Positions 7,349 through 15,809 of a DNA stretch of 35,668 nt are shown here, piece by piece. The position numbers and the translations under genes were made by a program. The notes under the pieces are model-generated. The model ran no database searches and had not been told where the DNA came from. It saw nothing but the letters and a program-made list of their open reading frames with translations. Source of the stretch: Photorhabdus sp. CRCIA-P01 (GTDB taxonomy: Bacteria; Pseudomonadota; Gammaproteobacteria; Enterobacterales; Enterobacteriaceae); the NCBI RefSeq assembly GCF_003545805.1, contig NZ_NMQR01000043.1, positions 1-35,668 of the forward strand, in the 5' to 3' direction. The stretch's first letter is position 1; each line of letters begins with the position of its first letter.

Positions 7349-8464
7349 ATGCGCGAAGAATCTATTAATATACCAAAACCAGATAATACCGAGCTACTTG
7401 TTACAAATGAGATAGAAATCGAGAATGCAGCAATCGCGTTGTCTGAAATTGTCTCCGTAGTCAACACCACCGACGGTCGGCTCGAAGTTTTCGGTGTGGG
7501 CACTGACAATGCCGTGTGGCACAATAGGCAAACAGCACCACACTCAGGCTCTTCTTGGTCCGGATGGGTCTCACTTAATGGCAAAGTGACTAGCAAACCC
7601 GTCGTTTATATCAATACAGATGGTCGACTAGAAGTGTTCGCACGTGGCACCGATAATGCGCTCTGGCATATCTGGCAAACCGCCGCCAATGCCGGTTGGT
7701 CAAACTGGCAATCTTTAGGGGGTACAATTACTAGTAACCCAGCGGTATATGCCAATACCAATGGCCGGCTCGAAGTCTTTGCGCGTGGCACCGATAATGC
7801 ACTTTGGCACATCTCACAAACTGCCGCTCATTCCGGTCCGTGGTCGAGTTGGCAATCTTTGAACGGCGTGATCACCAGCAACCCCGCAGTTCATATCAAC
7901 TCAGACGGCCGGCTTGAGGTCTTTGCACGCGGCACTGATAATGCCCTCTGGCACATCTGGCAAACCGCTCCCGATTCCAACCAGTGGTCAAGTTGGGGTT
8001 CACTCAATGGTGTAATCACTAGCGATCCTGTCGTCATCGGCACCGCTGATGGTCGACTTGAAGTCTTTGCGCGTGGCTCCAATAACGCTCTCTACCACAT
8101 CTGGCAAACCGCTCCCCATTCCGATCCATGGTCCAACTGGGCCTCGTTGAATGGCGTGATCACTAGCGCCCCAGCAGTGGCGAAGAACTCCGATGGCCGG
8201 CTTGAAGTTTTTGCACGCGGCACCAATAATGCTCTCTACCACATCTGGCAAACAGTTTCCCATTCCGGTCCGTGGTCTAACTGGGCCTCGTTAAATGGCA
8301 CGATCACCAGCGCACCAACGGCAGTAGAAGATGCCGATGGTCGACTGGAAGTTTTTGCACGTGGCACTGATAACGCACTCTGGAACATCAGGCAAACCAC
8401 ATCATCGTGGTCCGCTTGGGTATCCCTCAATGGCACCTTAGTCGACGCTTCCGCAATCAAATAA
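7349..8464 (+). CDS. PLL-like seven-bladed beta-propeller lectin, copy 5
   Basis: A 371-residue paralogue with seven blades, the divergent blade 1 (GRLEVFGVGTDNAVWHNRQ) and the full C-terminal SLNGTLVDASAIK. Blades 5 and 6 carry Tyr for Trp in the core motif (NNALYHIWQ), a change that could alter sugar stacking. The polar N-terminus (MREESINIPKPDN...) is shared with copy 4. There is no signal peptide, so export, if any, would need a non-Sec route or cell lysis. The ATG at 7349 has GAGGA 5 nt upstream. It is the last lectin gene, with its own hairpin downstream. Function by family: binding of fucosylated or methylated glycans; the exact ligand is unknown. Confidence 0.9.
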   Translation: MREESINIPKPDNTELLVTNEIEIENAAIALSEIVSVVNTTDGRLEVFGVGTDNAVWHNRQTAPHSGSSWSGWVSLNGKVTSKPVVYINTDGRLEVFARGTDNALWHIWQTAANAGWSNWQSLGGTITSNPAVYANTNGRLEVFARGTDNALWHISQTAAHSGPWSSWQSLNGVITSNPAVHINSDGRLEVFARGTDNALWHIWQTAPDSNQWSSWGSLNGVITSDPVVIGTADGRLEVFARGSNNALYHIWQTAPHSDPWSNWASLNGVITSAPAVAKNSDGRLEVFARGTNNALYHIWQTVSHSGPWSNWASLNGTITSAPTAVEDADGRLEVFARGTDNALWNIRQTTSSWSAWVSLNGTLVDASAIK

Positions 8465-8506
8465 TCTGGAATAAATCCAGCTTTGCATAAGACAAATGTC
8501 ACCTTC

Positions 8507-8552
8507 TGGCCCGATACGCTAAGGAAAATATTCACTGCGCTTCATCGGGCCA
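8507..8552 (+). terminator. Hairpin downstream of lectin gene 5
   Basis: TGGCCCGATA (8507-8516) pairs with CATCGGGCCA (8543-8552), 9 of 10 pairs. It is homologous in position and sequence to the hairpins after the other four lectin genes. Confidence 0.5.
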
Positions 8553-8565
8553 ATGGTAAATAAGA

Positions 8566-8661
8566 TTCCAAAATAGTGCTACATCTTATACCACTCATAA
8601 TTCTATGTATAACAATGGGTTGAAGAAGGCCATGTGTAGCAGAATGATGAAACGTTATTTA
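8566..8661 (+). repeat. ~95-bp dispersed repeat, copy B
   Basis: The second copy of the segment at 3692-3786, starting TTCCAAAATAGTGCTACATC. It closes the lectin array. The rest of the gap to mutS (8662-9113) holds a hairpin, a possible gene remnant and the mutS promoter region. Confidence 0.6.
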
Positions 8662-8802
8662 TACCACCTGAAATGGTAAAAAATCGGCTTGTTGTTATTA
8701 TAAACGGTAAAATAGATGGCAATGCCTGTATAGTTGTTCCTCTATCAAGCAAATGTGATCAAAATCAATTACAGCGTGGAATGCACGTTGTAAGGGACCT
8801 GC

Positions 8803-8827
8803 GAAGCCTAGCTAACTGCTAGGCTTC
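8803..8827. terminator. Perfect hairpin between lectin array and mutS
   Basis: GAAGCCTAGC (8803-8812) and GCTAGGCTTC (8818-8827) form a perfect 10-bp stem with the 5-nt loop TAACT. No U-tract follows on either strand. It lies outside any gene and may mark the end of a former gene. Confidence 0.45.
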
Positions 8828-8892
8828 CGCCATTTCAGCGCTCTATAATTTCAACAAAGAATTTCCATAAAAAAGCTCTTGGTACATAAGGC

Positions 8893-9051
8893 TTAGGCTG
8901 CTGGCAAAACTGATGACAAAGACCAGTCAACATTGGGAAATTCTTTAAACCACTTCGGCAACGCAGCTTTATCTTTCACACAGAGCCAATTTAACCAGAC
9001 CAAAATTACAACTAAATTTGCGAATTGCTTCCAGATTTTACTTGTGTAAGT
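8893..9051 (-). pseudogene. Possible gene remnant upstream of mutS
   Basis: The minus strand has a 53-codon open frame without an evident ATG. Its translation is rich in Trp and hydrophobic residues, including WKQFANLVVILVWLNWLC and then ALPKWFKEFPNVDW, before a stop at 8893-8895. The composition looks protein-like rather than random, but I do not recognise the family. It overlaps the region expected to hold the mutS promoter. It could be the tail of a gene lost during array insertion, or chance. Confidence 0.2.
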
Positions 9052-9113
9052 TTAAAGCTTGGTGCGATACCATAACGAAAGAATTGATTCACAAATTTAA
9101 CTAAGACCACTGC

Positions 9114-11669
9114 ATGATTAATACAGAAACTTTTGACACCCACACGCCCATGATGCAGCAATATCTCCGTCTTAAAGCACAGCATCCTGATATCTTGCTG
9201 TTTTACAGAATGGGGGATTTCTATGAACTATTTTATGACGATGCCAAAAAGGCTGCAAAATTGCTGGATATTTCCCTGACCAAACGAGGTCAATCGGCCG
9301 GCAATCCTATCCCTATGGCAGGTGTGCCACATCATGCAGTAGAAAACTATTTAGCTAAGCTGGTTCAATTAGGCGAATCAGTCGCTATCTGTGAGCAAAT
9401 TGGCGATCCTGCCACCAGCAAAGGCCCGGTTGAACGTAAAGTCGTTCGTATCGTTACCCCCGGTACCGTGACAGATGAAGCTTTATTGCAGGAACGGCAA
9501 GATAACCTGCTCGCAGCGATTTGGCACGATAATCAAGGATTTGGTTATGCCACACTGGATGTGACGTCTGGCCGCTTCCAAATATCTGAAATGGCAGAGC
9601 AGGAAACGATAGCCGCTGAATTGCAACGTAGCCGTCCTGTTGAATTACTCTATCCTGAAAGTTTTGAACATATGGCGCTGATTGAAAATTTTCATGGCCT
9701 GCGCCGCCGCCCTTTATGGGAATTTGAACTGGATACAGCAAAGCAGCAACTTAATCTGCAATTTGGTACCCGTGATCTGGTCGGTTTTGGTGTGGAAAAA
9801 GCAACACGCGCTCTGCGCGCCGCAGGCTGCCTGTTGCAATACGTCAAAGATACTCAGCGCACAGCGTTGCCTCACATCCGTGGCATCACGGTGGAACGTC
9901 AGCAAGATACGGTTATTATGGATGCGGCAACCCGCCGTAATCTGGAGCTGACACAAAACCTGTCTGGCGGTACAGATAATACCCTCGCCTCCGTTCTTGA
10001 TCTGTGTGTTACCCCAATGGGTAGCCGAATGTTGAAGCGCTGGTTGCATGCGCCTGTCAGGGATCGCCAGATATTGGAGAACCGTCAACAAGCTATTGCT
10101 ATCTTGCAGGAAATTGGGTTGGAGTTGCAGCCATTTTTGCTACAGGTAGGTGATCTCGAACGTGTGTTAGCACGCTTGGCTCTACGCTCTGCTCGGCCAA
10201 GGGATCTGGCAAGAATGCGCCATGCATTCCAGCAATTACCGGATATCCATCAAATTATGGACTCCTCAGATTCCCCCTATATCAAGCAATTGCAGAAAAA
10301 CATCGGCAGGTTTGATGAATTACAAGAATTGCTTGAAAAAGCGATTGTAGAAACGCCTCCGGTATTGATTCGGGATGGTGGTGTAATCGCACCAGGCTAT
10401 AACAGCGAGTTGGATGAGTGGCGCACACTGGCTGATGGTGCCAGTAACTATCTGGAACAACTGGAAATTCGTGAACGGGAAAAACTGGGTCTTGATACTC
10501 TGAAAGTCGGCTTTAATGGTGTTCATGGCTACTATATTCAAGTCAGCCGAGGGCAGAGCCATCTGGTGCCAATTCATTATGTCCGCCGCCAGACACTGAA
10601 AAATGCTGAACGTTATATCATCCCTGAGTTAAAAGAATATGAAGATAAGGTTCTGACTTCGAAAGGCAAATCCCTAGCAATAGAGAAAGCCCTGTATGAA
10701 GAATTATTCGACCTATTACTGCCTCATCTGGCCGAATTACAAACCAGTGCCGAAGCATTGGCTGAGCTTGATGTACTGGCAAATCTGGCAGAACGCGCTG
10801 AAACCCTGAATTATGTTTGCCCAACATTGAGTGATAAACCGGGAATTCAAATCACCGGTGGCCGTCATCCGGTTGTCGAGCAAGTTCTGAGTGAGCCATT
10901 TATCTCAAACCCACTCTCTTTATCTTCACAGCGGCGTCTGCTGATTATTACCGGTCCAAACATGGGCGGTAAAAGTACCTATATGCGTCAGGCAGCACTT
11001 ATTACACTTCTGGCCTATATCGGTAGCTTTGTACCGGCTGAAAAAGCTGTCATCGGCCCGGTTGATCGTATATTTACCCGTGTAGGCGCTTCCGATGATC
11101 TGGCATCCGGCCGTTCAACCTTCATGGTGGAAATGACCGAAACCGCCAATATCTTGCACAATGCGACAGAACAAAGTTTGGTATTGATGGATGAGATTGG
11201 TAGAGGGACATCAACCTACGATGGCCTTTCTCTGGCATGGGCATGTGCAGAAAATTTGGCAAACCGCATTAAAGCAATGACTCTGTTTGCCACTCACTAT
11301 TTCGAGCTGACCACGTTACCGGAAAAACTCGAAGGTGTGGTTAATATTCATCTGGATGCGGTAGAGCATGGAGATACCATCGCCTTTATGCACAGCGTGC
11401 AAGAGGGTGCAGCCAGTAAGAGTTATGGGCTGGCCGTTGCTTCCCTCGCTGGCGTTCCCCGTGAAGTGATTAAACGGGCCCGCCAGAAACTTAAAGAGCT
11501 GGAATCACTGTCTAACAATGCAACTGCGAGTCATGTGGATACACCGCAACTTGCGTTGTTAACAGAAGAAACCTCACCGGCGGTTGAAGCATTGGAAAAT
11601 CTCAATCCAGACTCACTGACTCCACGTCAGGCATTGGAATGGATTTATCGGTTGAAAGACATGGTGTAA
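9114..11669 (+). CDS. mutS: DNA mismatch repair protein MutS
   Basis: Recognises base mismatches and small loops and recruits MutL for methyl-directed repair. At 851 residues it matches the enterobacterial length (about 853). The mismatch-binding motif GDFYELF carries Phe36 and Glu38. The ATPase domain shows Walker [10 protein letters not shown] from residue 614, Walker B region [22 protein letters not shown], and the FATHYFELT motif. The C-terminal ~50 residues match the tetramer-forming tail. The ATG at 9114 gives the conserved N-terminus [18 protein letters not shown]; the Shine-Dalgarno is weak. miaE follows after 4 nt, so the two are probably co-transcribed. Nothing suggests inactivation. 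Confidence 0.98.
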   Translation: MINTETFDTHTPMMQQYLRLKAQHPDILLFYRMGDFYELFYDDAKKAAKLLDISLTKRGQSAGNPIPMAGVPHHAVENYLAKLVQLGESVAICEQIGDPATSKGPVERKVVRIVTPGTVTDEALLQERQDNLLAAIWHDNQGFGYATLDVTSGRFQISEMAEQETIAAELQRSRPVELLYPESFEHMALIENFHGLRRRPLWEFELDTAKQQLNLQFGTRDLVGFGVEKATRALRAAGCLLQYVKDTQRTALPHIRGITVERQQDTVIMDAATRRNLELTQNLSGGTDNTLASVLDLCVTPMGSRMLKRWLHAPVRDRQILENRQQAIAILQEIGLELQPFLLQVGDLERVLARLALRSARPRDLARMRHAFQQLPDIHQIMDSSDSPYIKQLQKNIGRFDELQELLEKAIVETPPVLIRDGGVIAPGYNSELDEWRTLADGASNYLEQLEIREREKLGLDTLKVGFNGVHGYYIQVSRGQSHLVPIHYVRRQTLKNAERYIIPELKEYEDKVLTSKGKSLAIEKALYEELFDLLLPHLAELQTSAEALAELDVLANLAERAETLNYVCPTLSDKPGIQITGGRHPVVEQVLSEPFISNPLSLSSQRRLLIITGPNMGGKSTYMRQAALITLLAYIGSFVPAEKAVIGPVDRIFTRVGASDDLASGRSTFMVEMTETANILHNATEQSLVLMDEIGRGTSTYDGLSLAWACAENLANRIKAMTLFATHYFELTTLPEKLEGVVNIHLDAVEHGDTIAFMHSVQEGAASKSYGLAVASLAGVPREVIKRARQKLKELESLSNNATASHVDTPQLALLTEETSPAVEALENLNPDSLTPRQALEWIYRLKDMV

Positions 11670-11673
11670 GAAC

Positions 11674-12435
11674 GTGTTTGACAAAAACCTTTTACAACCT
11701 ATATACCGCTTTTTGCAATGTGAAACCCCAGATCTGTGGGTAGATAAAGCAAAACAGCCTGAAAATTTACCTGTGCTACTACGGGATCATCTGTTATGTG
11801 AACTGAAAGCAGCACAGAGCGCTATGTATTTGATCCGTAAGTATGCTGTGGATCAGCAAAGTGCGGATACACTTCTGGCATGGTTTAAGCCTTATGAAGA
11901 TTTTGCCTACAAGAAAATGGGCGATCTCAATTCATTAAGAGGTCAAAATCAGGCAACCAAGCAGATCACCGCCAAAGCTAATTCACCCTATAGCCAGGAT
12001 CTGATTGATAAAATGGTATTGCTGATTAAAGAAGAGTTACATCACTTCTATCAGGTGCTGGAGATCATGGATGCACGCAATATTAGCTATGAAAGTATCA
12101 GTGCCAGCCGTTATGCTAAAGGAATGCTTAGCCATATCATCAACCACGAGCCTTATACACTAGTGGATAAACTGATTATCGGCGCCTATATTGAGGCACG
12201 CTCCTGTGAGCGTTTTGCCAAACTGGCACCTCATCTTGATGAAGAATTGAGTAAATTTTATATCTCGCTACTTCGCTCTGAAACGCGCCATTACCAAGAT
12301 TATCTTGCTCTGGCTCAATCTATTGCTAATGAAGATATTACCGAGCGGGTGAACTATTTTGGCCGTGTTGAAGCTGAATTGATTCAAAATCCAGATAGCG
12401 ATTTTAAATTCCACAGTGGTGTTCCTGTAACTTGA
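11674..12435 (+). CDS. miaE: tRNA-(ms[2]io[6]A)-hydroxylase MiaE
   Basis: A 253-residue non-haem diiron monooxygenase that hydroxylates the isopentenyl side chain of ms2i6A37 in tRNAs reading UNN codons. Ferritin-like metal ligands are visible: E43 (LLCELKAAQ), the EXXH pair E121-H124 (EELHHFYQ), E174 (YIEARSCERF) and the EXXH pair E203-H206 (ETRHYQDY). The family is patchy in enterics, present in Salmonella and absent from E. coli. The start is GTG 11674, 4 nt after the mutS stop; the ribosome-binding site is weak, consistent with translational coupling. A hairpin follows at 12453-12476. Confidence 0.92.
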   Translation: MFDKNLLQPIYRFLQCETPDLWVDKAKQPENLPVLLRDHLLCELKAAQSAMYLIRKYAVDQQSADTLLAWFKPYEDFAYKKMGDLNSLRGQNQATKQITAKANSPYSQDLIDKMVLLIKEELHHFYQVLEIMDARNISYESISASRYAKGMLSHIINHEPYTLVDKLIIGAYIEARSCERFAKLAPHLDEELSKFYISLLRSETRHYQDYLALAQSIANEDITERVNYFGRVEAELIQNPDSDFKFHSGVPVT

Positions 12436-12452
12436 ATATAACATTGATTAAA

Positions 12453-12476
12453 AAAGGTGAGCTTATACTCACCTTT
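12453..12476. terminator. Hairpin terminator after miaE
   Basis: AAAGGTGAG (12453-12461) and CTCACCTTT (12468-12476) form a perfect 9-bp stem with loop CTTATA. The A-rich left flank and T at the right stem end are compatible with a weak terminator for mutS-miaE. On the minus strand the A-rich flank becomes a U-tract, which could also terminate higBA. Confidence 0.65.
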
Positions 12477-12532
12477 AAACCAATGACGAAGCAATTGAGG
12501 TGATTCAAAATTAGGGGCATTAAAATTATTAA

Positions 12533-12820
12533 TCAAGCTATTTGCAATCGATGAAGGTGAGATACATCAATATGCTGTTTTGCCTGCCATAAATCGTAAT
12601 CCACCTGCATTCCCATCCAAACTTGAGGTGAACTGCCAATAACGGCAGATAATTTCAGTGCCATTTCTGGCGAAACATCAGACTTGCCAACAACCAAGCG
12701 TTGCACAGTTGATGGCGCTACACCCAGTGCCTTAGCCAGGCCTCTGGCGCTCAAATTCAGAGCTTCCATAGCCTCTTTAACCAATATTCCGGGATGCGGG
12801 GAGTTATACATCATAGCCAT
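12533..12820 (-). CDS. higA: HigA-family antitoxin (XRE-type repressor)
   Basis: A 95-residue protein starting MAMMYNSPHPGILVKEAMEA, the usual opening of HigA antitoxins. It has a Cro/CI helix-turn-helix around residues 23-50 (LSARGLAKALGVAPSTVQRLVVGKS) and the PEMALKLSAVIG segment. It neutralises HigB and should repress its own operon. Its ATG overlaps the toxin stop codon (TAATG), so translation is coupled; the order toxin-then-antitoxin is characteristic of higBA. The exact start among the nearby Met codons is uncertain. The pair sits in the mutS-rpoS interval, a known variable region in enterics. Confidence 0.9.
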   Translation of the reverse strand: MAMMYNSPHPGILVKEAMEALNLSARGLAKALGVAPSTVQRLVVGKSDVSPEMALKLSAVIGSSPQVWMGMQVDYDLWQAKQHIDVSHLHRLQIA

Positions 12821-13098
12821 TAGTGGTAATCCTCATAGTTCACAATGTAGACATCACCATTATACAACTCAAAGGTAATTCGCCAATTCCCTGTCACAGT
12901 AATAGACCACACACCATTCCGGTTTCCTGCAAGTGGGTGTAAGAAAAAGCCAGGGATATCTACATCTTCAATTTTTACAGCTCTATTCAACACCTCAAGA
13001 CGGGTAGCAATCTTTAGAGCTTGCATGGCATTAATACCGGCTGTAGAACCTGTTTCGAAAAACTTTTTCAACCCTTTATGTTTAAAACTCTTAATCAT
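12820..13098 (-). CDS. higB: HigB-family mRNA interferase toxin
   Basis: A 92-residue RelE/ParE-superfamily toxin starting MIKSFKHKGLKKFFETGSTAG, with the family features LFILHPLAGNR-like (here FFLHPLAGNRNGVWSI), TGNWRITFEL and a C-terminal VYIVNYEDYH. HigB toxins cleave mRNA on the ribosome during stress. ATG 13098 is chosen over an upstream in-frame start at 13161 because it gives the conserved N-terminus, has AGACGGA upstream, and leaves the predicted promoter at 13133-13161 outside the gene. No catalytic loss is obvious. Confidence 0.88.
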   Translation of the reverse strand: MIKSFKHKGLKKFFETGSTAGINAMQALKIATRLEVLNRAVKIEDVDIPGFFLHPLAGNRNGVWSITVTGNWRITFELYNGDVYIVNYEDYH

Positions 13099-13132
13099 AT
13101 CCGTCTGCTGAACGGTGCTGCTCGGTACAATT

Positions 13133-13161
13133 ATCATACTCAATCGCCGCGCAATACGCAA
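13133..13161 (-). promoter_or_regulatory. Predicted sigma-70 promoter of higBA
   Basis: On the minus strand TTGCGT (13161-13156) and TATGAT (13138-13133) are separated by exactly 17 nt. The -10 box is about 35 nt before the higB ATG. HigA repressors normally bind over such promoters; I see no clear long palindrome here. Confidence 0.55.
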
Positions 13162-13315
13162 CGCTTTTGCAAGTCACAATAAGACTTTAAACCCTCTGTG
13201 GTTTGGTACGGGATTACTCTGATAATAAACAGGTGAGGTGAATTTAATCCCAATAGACCAGATATAATGTGGTGTGTTGATATCAGTTATATTTGAACAA
13301 AAAAAGATGGAATTA

Positions 13316-13435
13316 CTAATACTACAGCCGTACTTCAGAAGGTCCACTGATCAAAGAGCTTAATTCATGCGGTTTCTCTGAGTCGTGAATATCAGAAGAA
13401 ACACGGATTTTTGGTTTCTACGGCTGTAGTACTAG
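13316..13435. repeat. 120-bp element bounded by 17-bp inverted repeats
   Basis: The arms at 13316-13332 (CTAATACTACAGCCGTA) and 13419-13435 (TACGGCTGTAGTACTAG) are complementary at 16 of 17 positions. Inside is a second stem: GTTTCTCTGA (13372-13381) with TCAGAAGAAAC (13392-13402), one bulge. The whole could be a structured RNA or a small MITE-like element. On the minus strand a T-rich run (complement of 13299-13305) follows within about 15 nt. No ORF is contained. Confidence 0.5.
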
Positions 13436-13437
13436 CG

Positions 13438-13468
13438 GGAGTGATGAAATTACTCCTGAAAAAGGAGT
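13438..13468. other. Mutually exclusive hairpins (GGAGT / ACTCC / GGAGT)
   Basis: GGAGT (13438-13442), ACTCC (13452-13456) and GGAGT (13464-13468) lie in a row, so the middle segment can pair with either neighbour. The first pairing extends to 8 bp with one wobble (GGAGTGAT/ATTACTCC). Attenuators have this architecture, but no leader peptide or downstream gene makes this compelling. Confidence 0.3.
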
Positions 13469-13528
13469 CATTATAAGCCTTCGATTAAGATTCACCATCA
13501 TCCCAGACAGGGTTAGGACAATTTTACC

Positions 13529-13587
13529 GGGTACTGAAGAACTTGGTAATACCGAGCACTAATACGGACAACAGTTCTTCAGAACCC
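13529..13587 (-). terminator. Long inverted repeat just downstream of rpoS
   Basis: GGGTACTGAAGAACT (13529-13543) and AGTTCTTCAGAACCC (13573-13587) pair at 14 of 15 positions around a 29-nt loop, starting 25 nt past the rpoS stop on the minus strand. No good U-tract follows, so it is a candidate 3' stabilising structure or weak terminator of rpoS. Confidence 0.5.
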
Positions 13588-13611
13588 AAGTAGCTAAACT
13601 ATATTCAACAA

Positions 13612-14610
13612 CTAGGTACGAAACAACGCTTCAATATTCAAACCCTGGGTTTGCATAATATCTTTCAAGCGTCGCAAACCCTCGACTTGGATCTGACGTA
13701 CTCTTTCCCTTGTTAAACCAATCTCTTTGCCCACATCTTCCAGAGTTTCAGCCTCATACCCCAAAAGACCAAAGCGACGGGCTAATACTTCACGTTGTTT
13801 CGAATTCAACTCAAACAACCATTTGACGATACTCTTCTTCATATCATCTTCCTGCGTTGTTCCCTCCGGCCCTGTTTCATTCTCATCAGATAAAACGTCC
13901 AATAATGCTTTATCGGAATCGCTGCTAATCGGTGTATCAACCGAAATGATACGTTCATTTAACCGCAACATACGGCTTACATCATCAACCGATTTATCCA
14001 GCTGTTCCGCTATCTCTTCCGGGCTAGGTTCATGATCCAATTTATGGGCAAGTTCCCTTGCTGTACGCAAGTAGACGTTGAGTTCTTTAACAATATGGAT
14101 CGGCAACCGAATAGTACGAGTTTGATTCATAATCGCCCGTTCAATGGTTTGACGAATCCACCATGTTGCATAGGTGGAAAACCTGAACCCACGCTCCGGG
14201 TCAAATTTTTCAACAGCACGGATAAGGCCAAGATTACCTTCTTCAATCAAATCAAGAAGAGCTAAACCTCTGTTACTGTAACGACGGGAAATTTTGACAA
14301 CCAATCGCAGGTTACTTTCGATCATTCTCTGGCGGGCCAGAACATCACCACGTAATGCCCGCCTTGCAAAAAAAACCTCTTCTTCCGCCGTCAACAAAGG
14401 AGAAAAACCAATCTCGCCGAGATAAAGCTGTGTTGCATCAAGAACCCGCTGGTTCGCACCCTGCAATACATCTAAATCCTTCTCAAGATCAGTTAGATCA
14501 TCCTCATCGTTCTTCAATAATTTCTCATCGAAGTCGTCAGCTTCAATACCACTTTCATCTAAATCCGCATCATCATACAACTCGTTAACTTTCAGCGTAT
14601 TTTGGCTCAT
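13612..14610 (-). CDS. rpoS: RNA polymerase sigma factor RpoS (stationary-phase/general stress)
   Basis: A 332-residue sigma-70 family factor (E. coli RpoS is 330). It opens MSQNTLKV, followed by an acidic stretch of about 45 residues that differs from E. coli. Region 1.2 ([21 protein letters not shown]), region 2 ([20 protein letters not shown] through [19 protein letters not shown]), region 3 ([19 protein letters not shown]) and region 4 helix-turn-helix ([20 protein letters not shown]) are intact. In relatives the main promoter lies inside nlpD, giving a long leader controlled by Hfq and sRNAs; nlpD is directly upstream with a 51-nt gap. In entomopathogenic bacteria RpoS influences stress survival and host association. 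Confidence 0.98.
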   Translation of the reverse strand: MSQNTLKVNELYDDADLDESGIEADDFDEKLLKNDEDDLTDLEKDLDVLQGANQRVLDATQLYLGEIGFSPLLTAEEEVFFARRALRGDVLARQRMIESNLRLVVKISRRYSNRGLALLDLIEEGNLGLIRAVEKFDPERGFRFSTYATWWIRQTIERAIMNQTRTIRLPIHIVKELNVYLRTARELAHKLDHEPSPEEIAEQLDKSVDDVSRMLRLNERIISVDTPISSDSDKALLDVLSDENETGPEGTTQEDDMKKSIVKWLFELNSKQREVLARRFGLLGYEAETLEDVGKEIGLTRERVRQIQVEGLRRLKDIMQTQGLNIEALFRT

Positions 14611-14661
14611 AAGCTGCCCCTACCCATGATAATGCAGGCAGAATTCAGCATTCTGCCCAGT

Positions 14662-15657
14662 TTATCGCTGCGGAAGATAACGCAGCGGGTTTACGGATTT
14701 TCCCTTGTAACGAATTTCAAAGTGTAATCTTACAGAGCTGGTACCCGTGCTACCCATAGTGGCAATTTTTTGCCCCGCCTTAATGTCCTGTTGCTCACGA
14801 ACCAGCATTGTATCGTTATGAGCATAGGCACTCAGGTAGTCATCGTTATGTTTTATAATTATCAGATTTCCATATCCACGTAAGGCGCCTCCGGCGTAGA
14901 CAACTCGACCACCTGCTGTTGCGAATACTGACTGACCACTGCTACCAGCAATATCAATCCCTTTGTTACCCCCTTGGGTATCAGAGAAATTTTCAATCAC
15001 TTTGCCTTCAGCTGGCCACATCCAACTGCTGACAGCACTGTTTCCACTGCTTGCGGTTGTCGTCGGTGATTTTACATACGTATTGTTTACGGTTGACGTA
15101 GTTGCTTGTGGCAACATTTTTACACTTTTCTGTTTTCCGGAATTTGCAGGATACGCATTAGTTGATTGAGAATCAACCAGCGTTGTTTGAATTTGATTAT
15201 GGCTATAAGTGGTTAACATCCCGCTACTACCGGTCCTCAAAGTCTGCCCCACCGTCAGACTGTAAGGTTCTGAAATATTATTTTTGCTCGCAAGATCACG
15301 AAAATCACTGCCGGTGATCCAGGCAACATAAAACAGAGTATCACCGTGCTTGACTGTATAAGTGCTGCCGTTATAGCTGCCTTTAGGAATACTGTCATAA
15401 TCACGGTTATAAACAATTCTCCCCTGCAAATTGCTATCAGCCGCACTCATTGACGAAGGTGAAGATGGCATTGGCGTAGATACAGCAGAATTGCCGGAAG
15501 ATATTACCGGATAACGACTCCCGCTGCTTTGTTTTTGATCAATACTAGTGATAGGTGCAGGGCGAGTTGGCGTATTTGTACAACCGACTAACCAGATTCC
15601 CATCAATGAACAAATTACAATCCGCTGTATTTTCTTCATTGGGCTTCCCGAATTCAT
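14662..15657 (-). CDS. nlpD: Murein hydrolase activator NlpD (lipoprotein, LysM + LytM)
   Basis: A 331-residue lipoprotein. The signal peptide ends in lipobox LVGC, with Cys26 as the lipidation site. A LysM peptidoglycan-binding domain spans about 100-144 ([14 protein letters not shown]...). A C-terminal M23/LytM domain ([20 protein letters not shown]... through [21 protein letters not shown]) has a degenerate metal site, as in NlpD proteins that activate the amidase AmiC at the division septum rather than cut murein. The in-frame start at 15657 ([10 protein letters not shown]) is chosen because it matches the E. coli N-terminus and has a GGGGGAAG site upstream; 15672 is also possible. It should contain the rpoS promoter. 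Confidence 0.95.
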   Translation of the reverse strand: MNSGSPMKKIQRIVICSLMGIWLVGCTNTPTRPAPITSIDQKQSSGSRYPVISSGNSAVSTPMPSSPSSMSAADSNLQGRIVYNRDYDSIPKGSYNGSTYTVKHGDTLFYVAWITGSDFRDLASKNNISEPYSLTVGQTLRTGSSGMLTTYSHNQIQTTLVDSQSTNAYPANSGKQKSVKMLPQATTSTVNNTYVKSPTTTASSGNSAVSSWMWPAEGKVIENFSDTQGGNKGIDIAGSSGQSVFATAGGRVVYAGGALRGYGNLIIIKHNDDYLSAYAHNDTMLVREQQDIKAGQKIATMGSTGTSSVRLHFEIRYKGKSVNPLRYLPQR

Positions 15658-15809
15658 ACTTTCTTCCCCCATAACGGCAAATAATAAGCGTAAAAATCAA
15701 TAACTCTTAAAGGTTATACATAACCACAAAAATTTCCAAACGAAAATAATTTAGCTTATTAAAGCGCATATAACCATTAATTGAAAAATAGTTGCAATAG
15801 ACTATGAAC

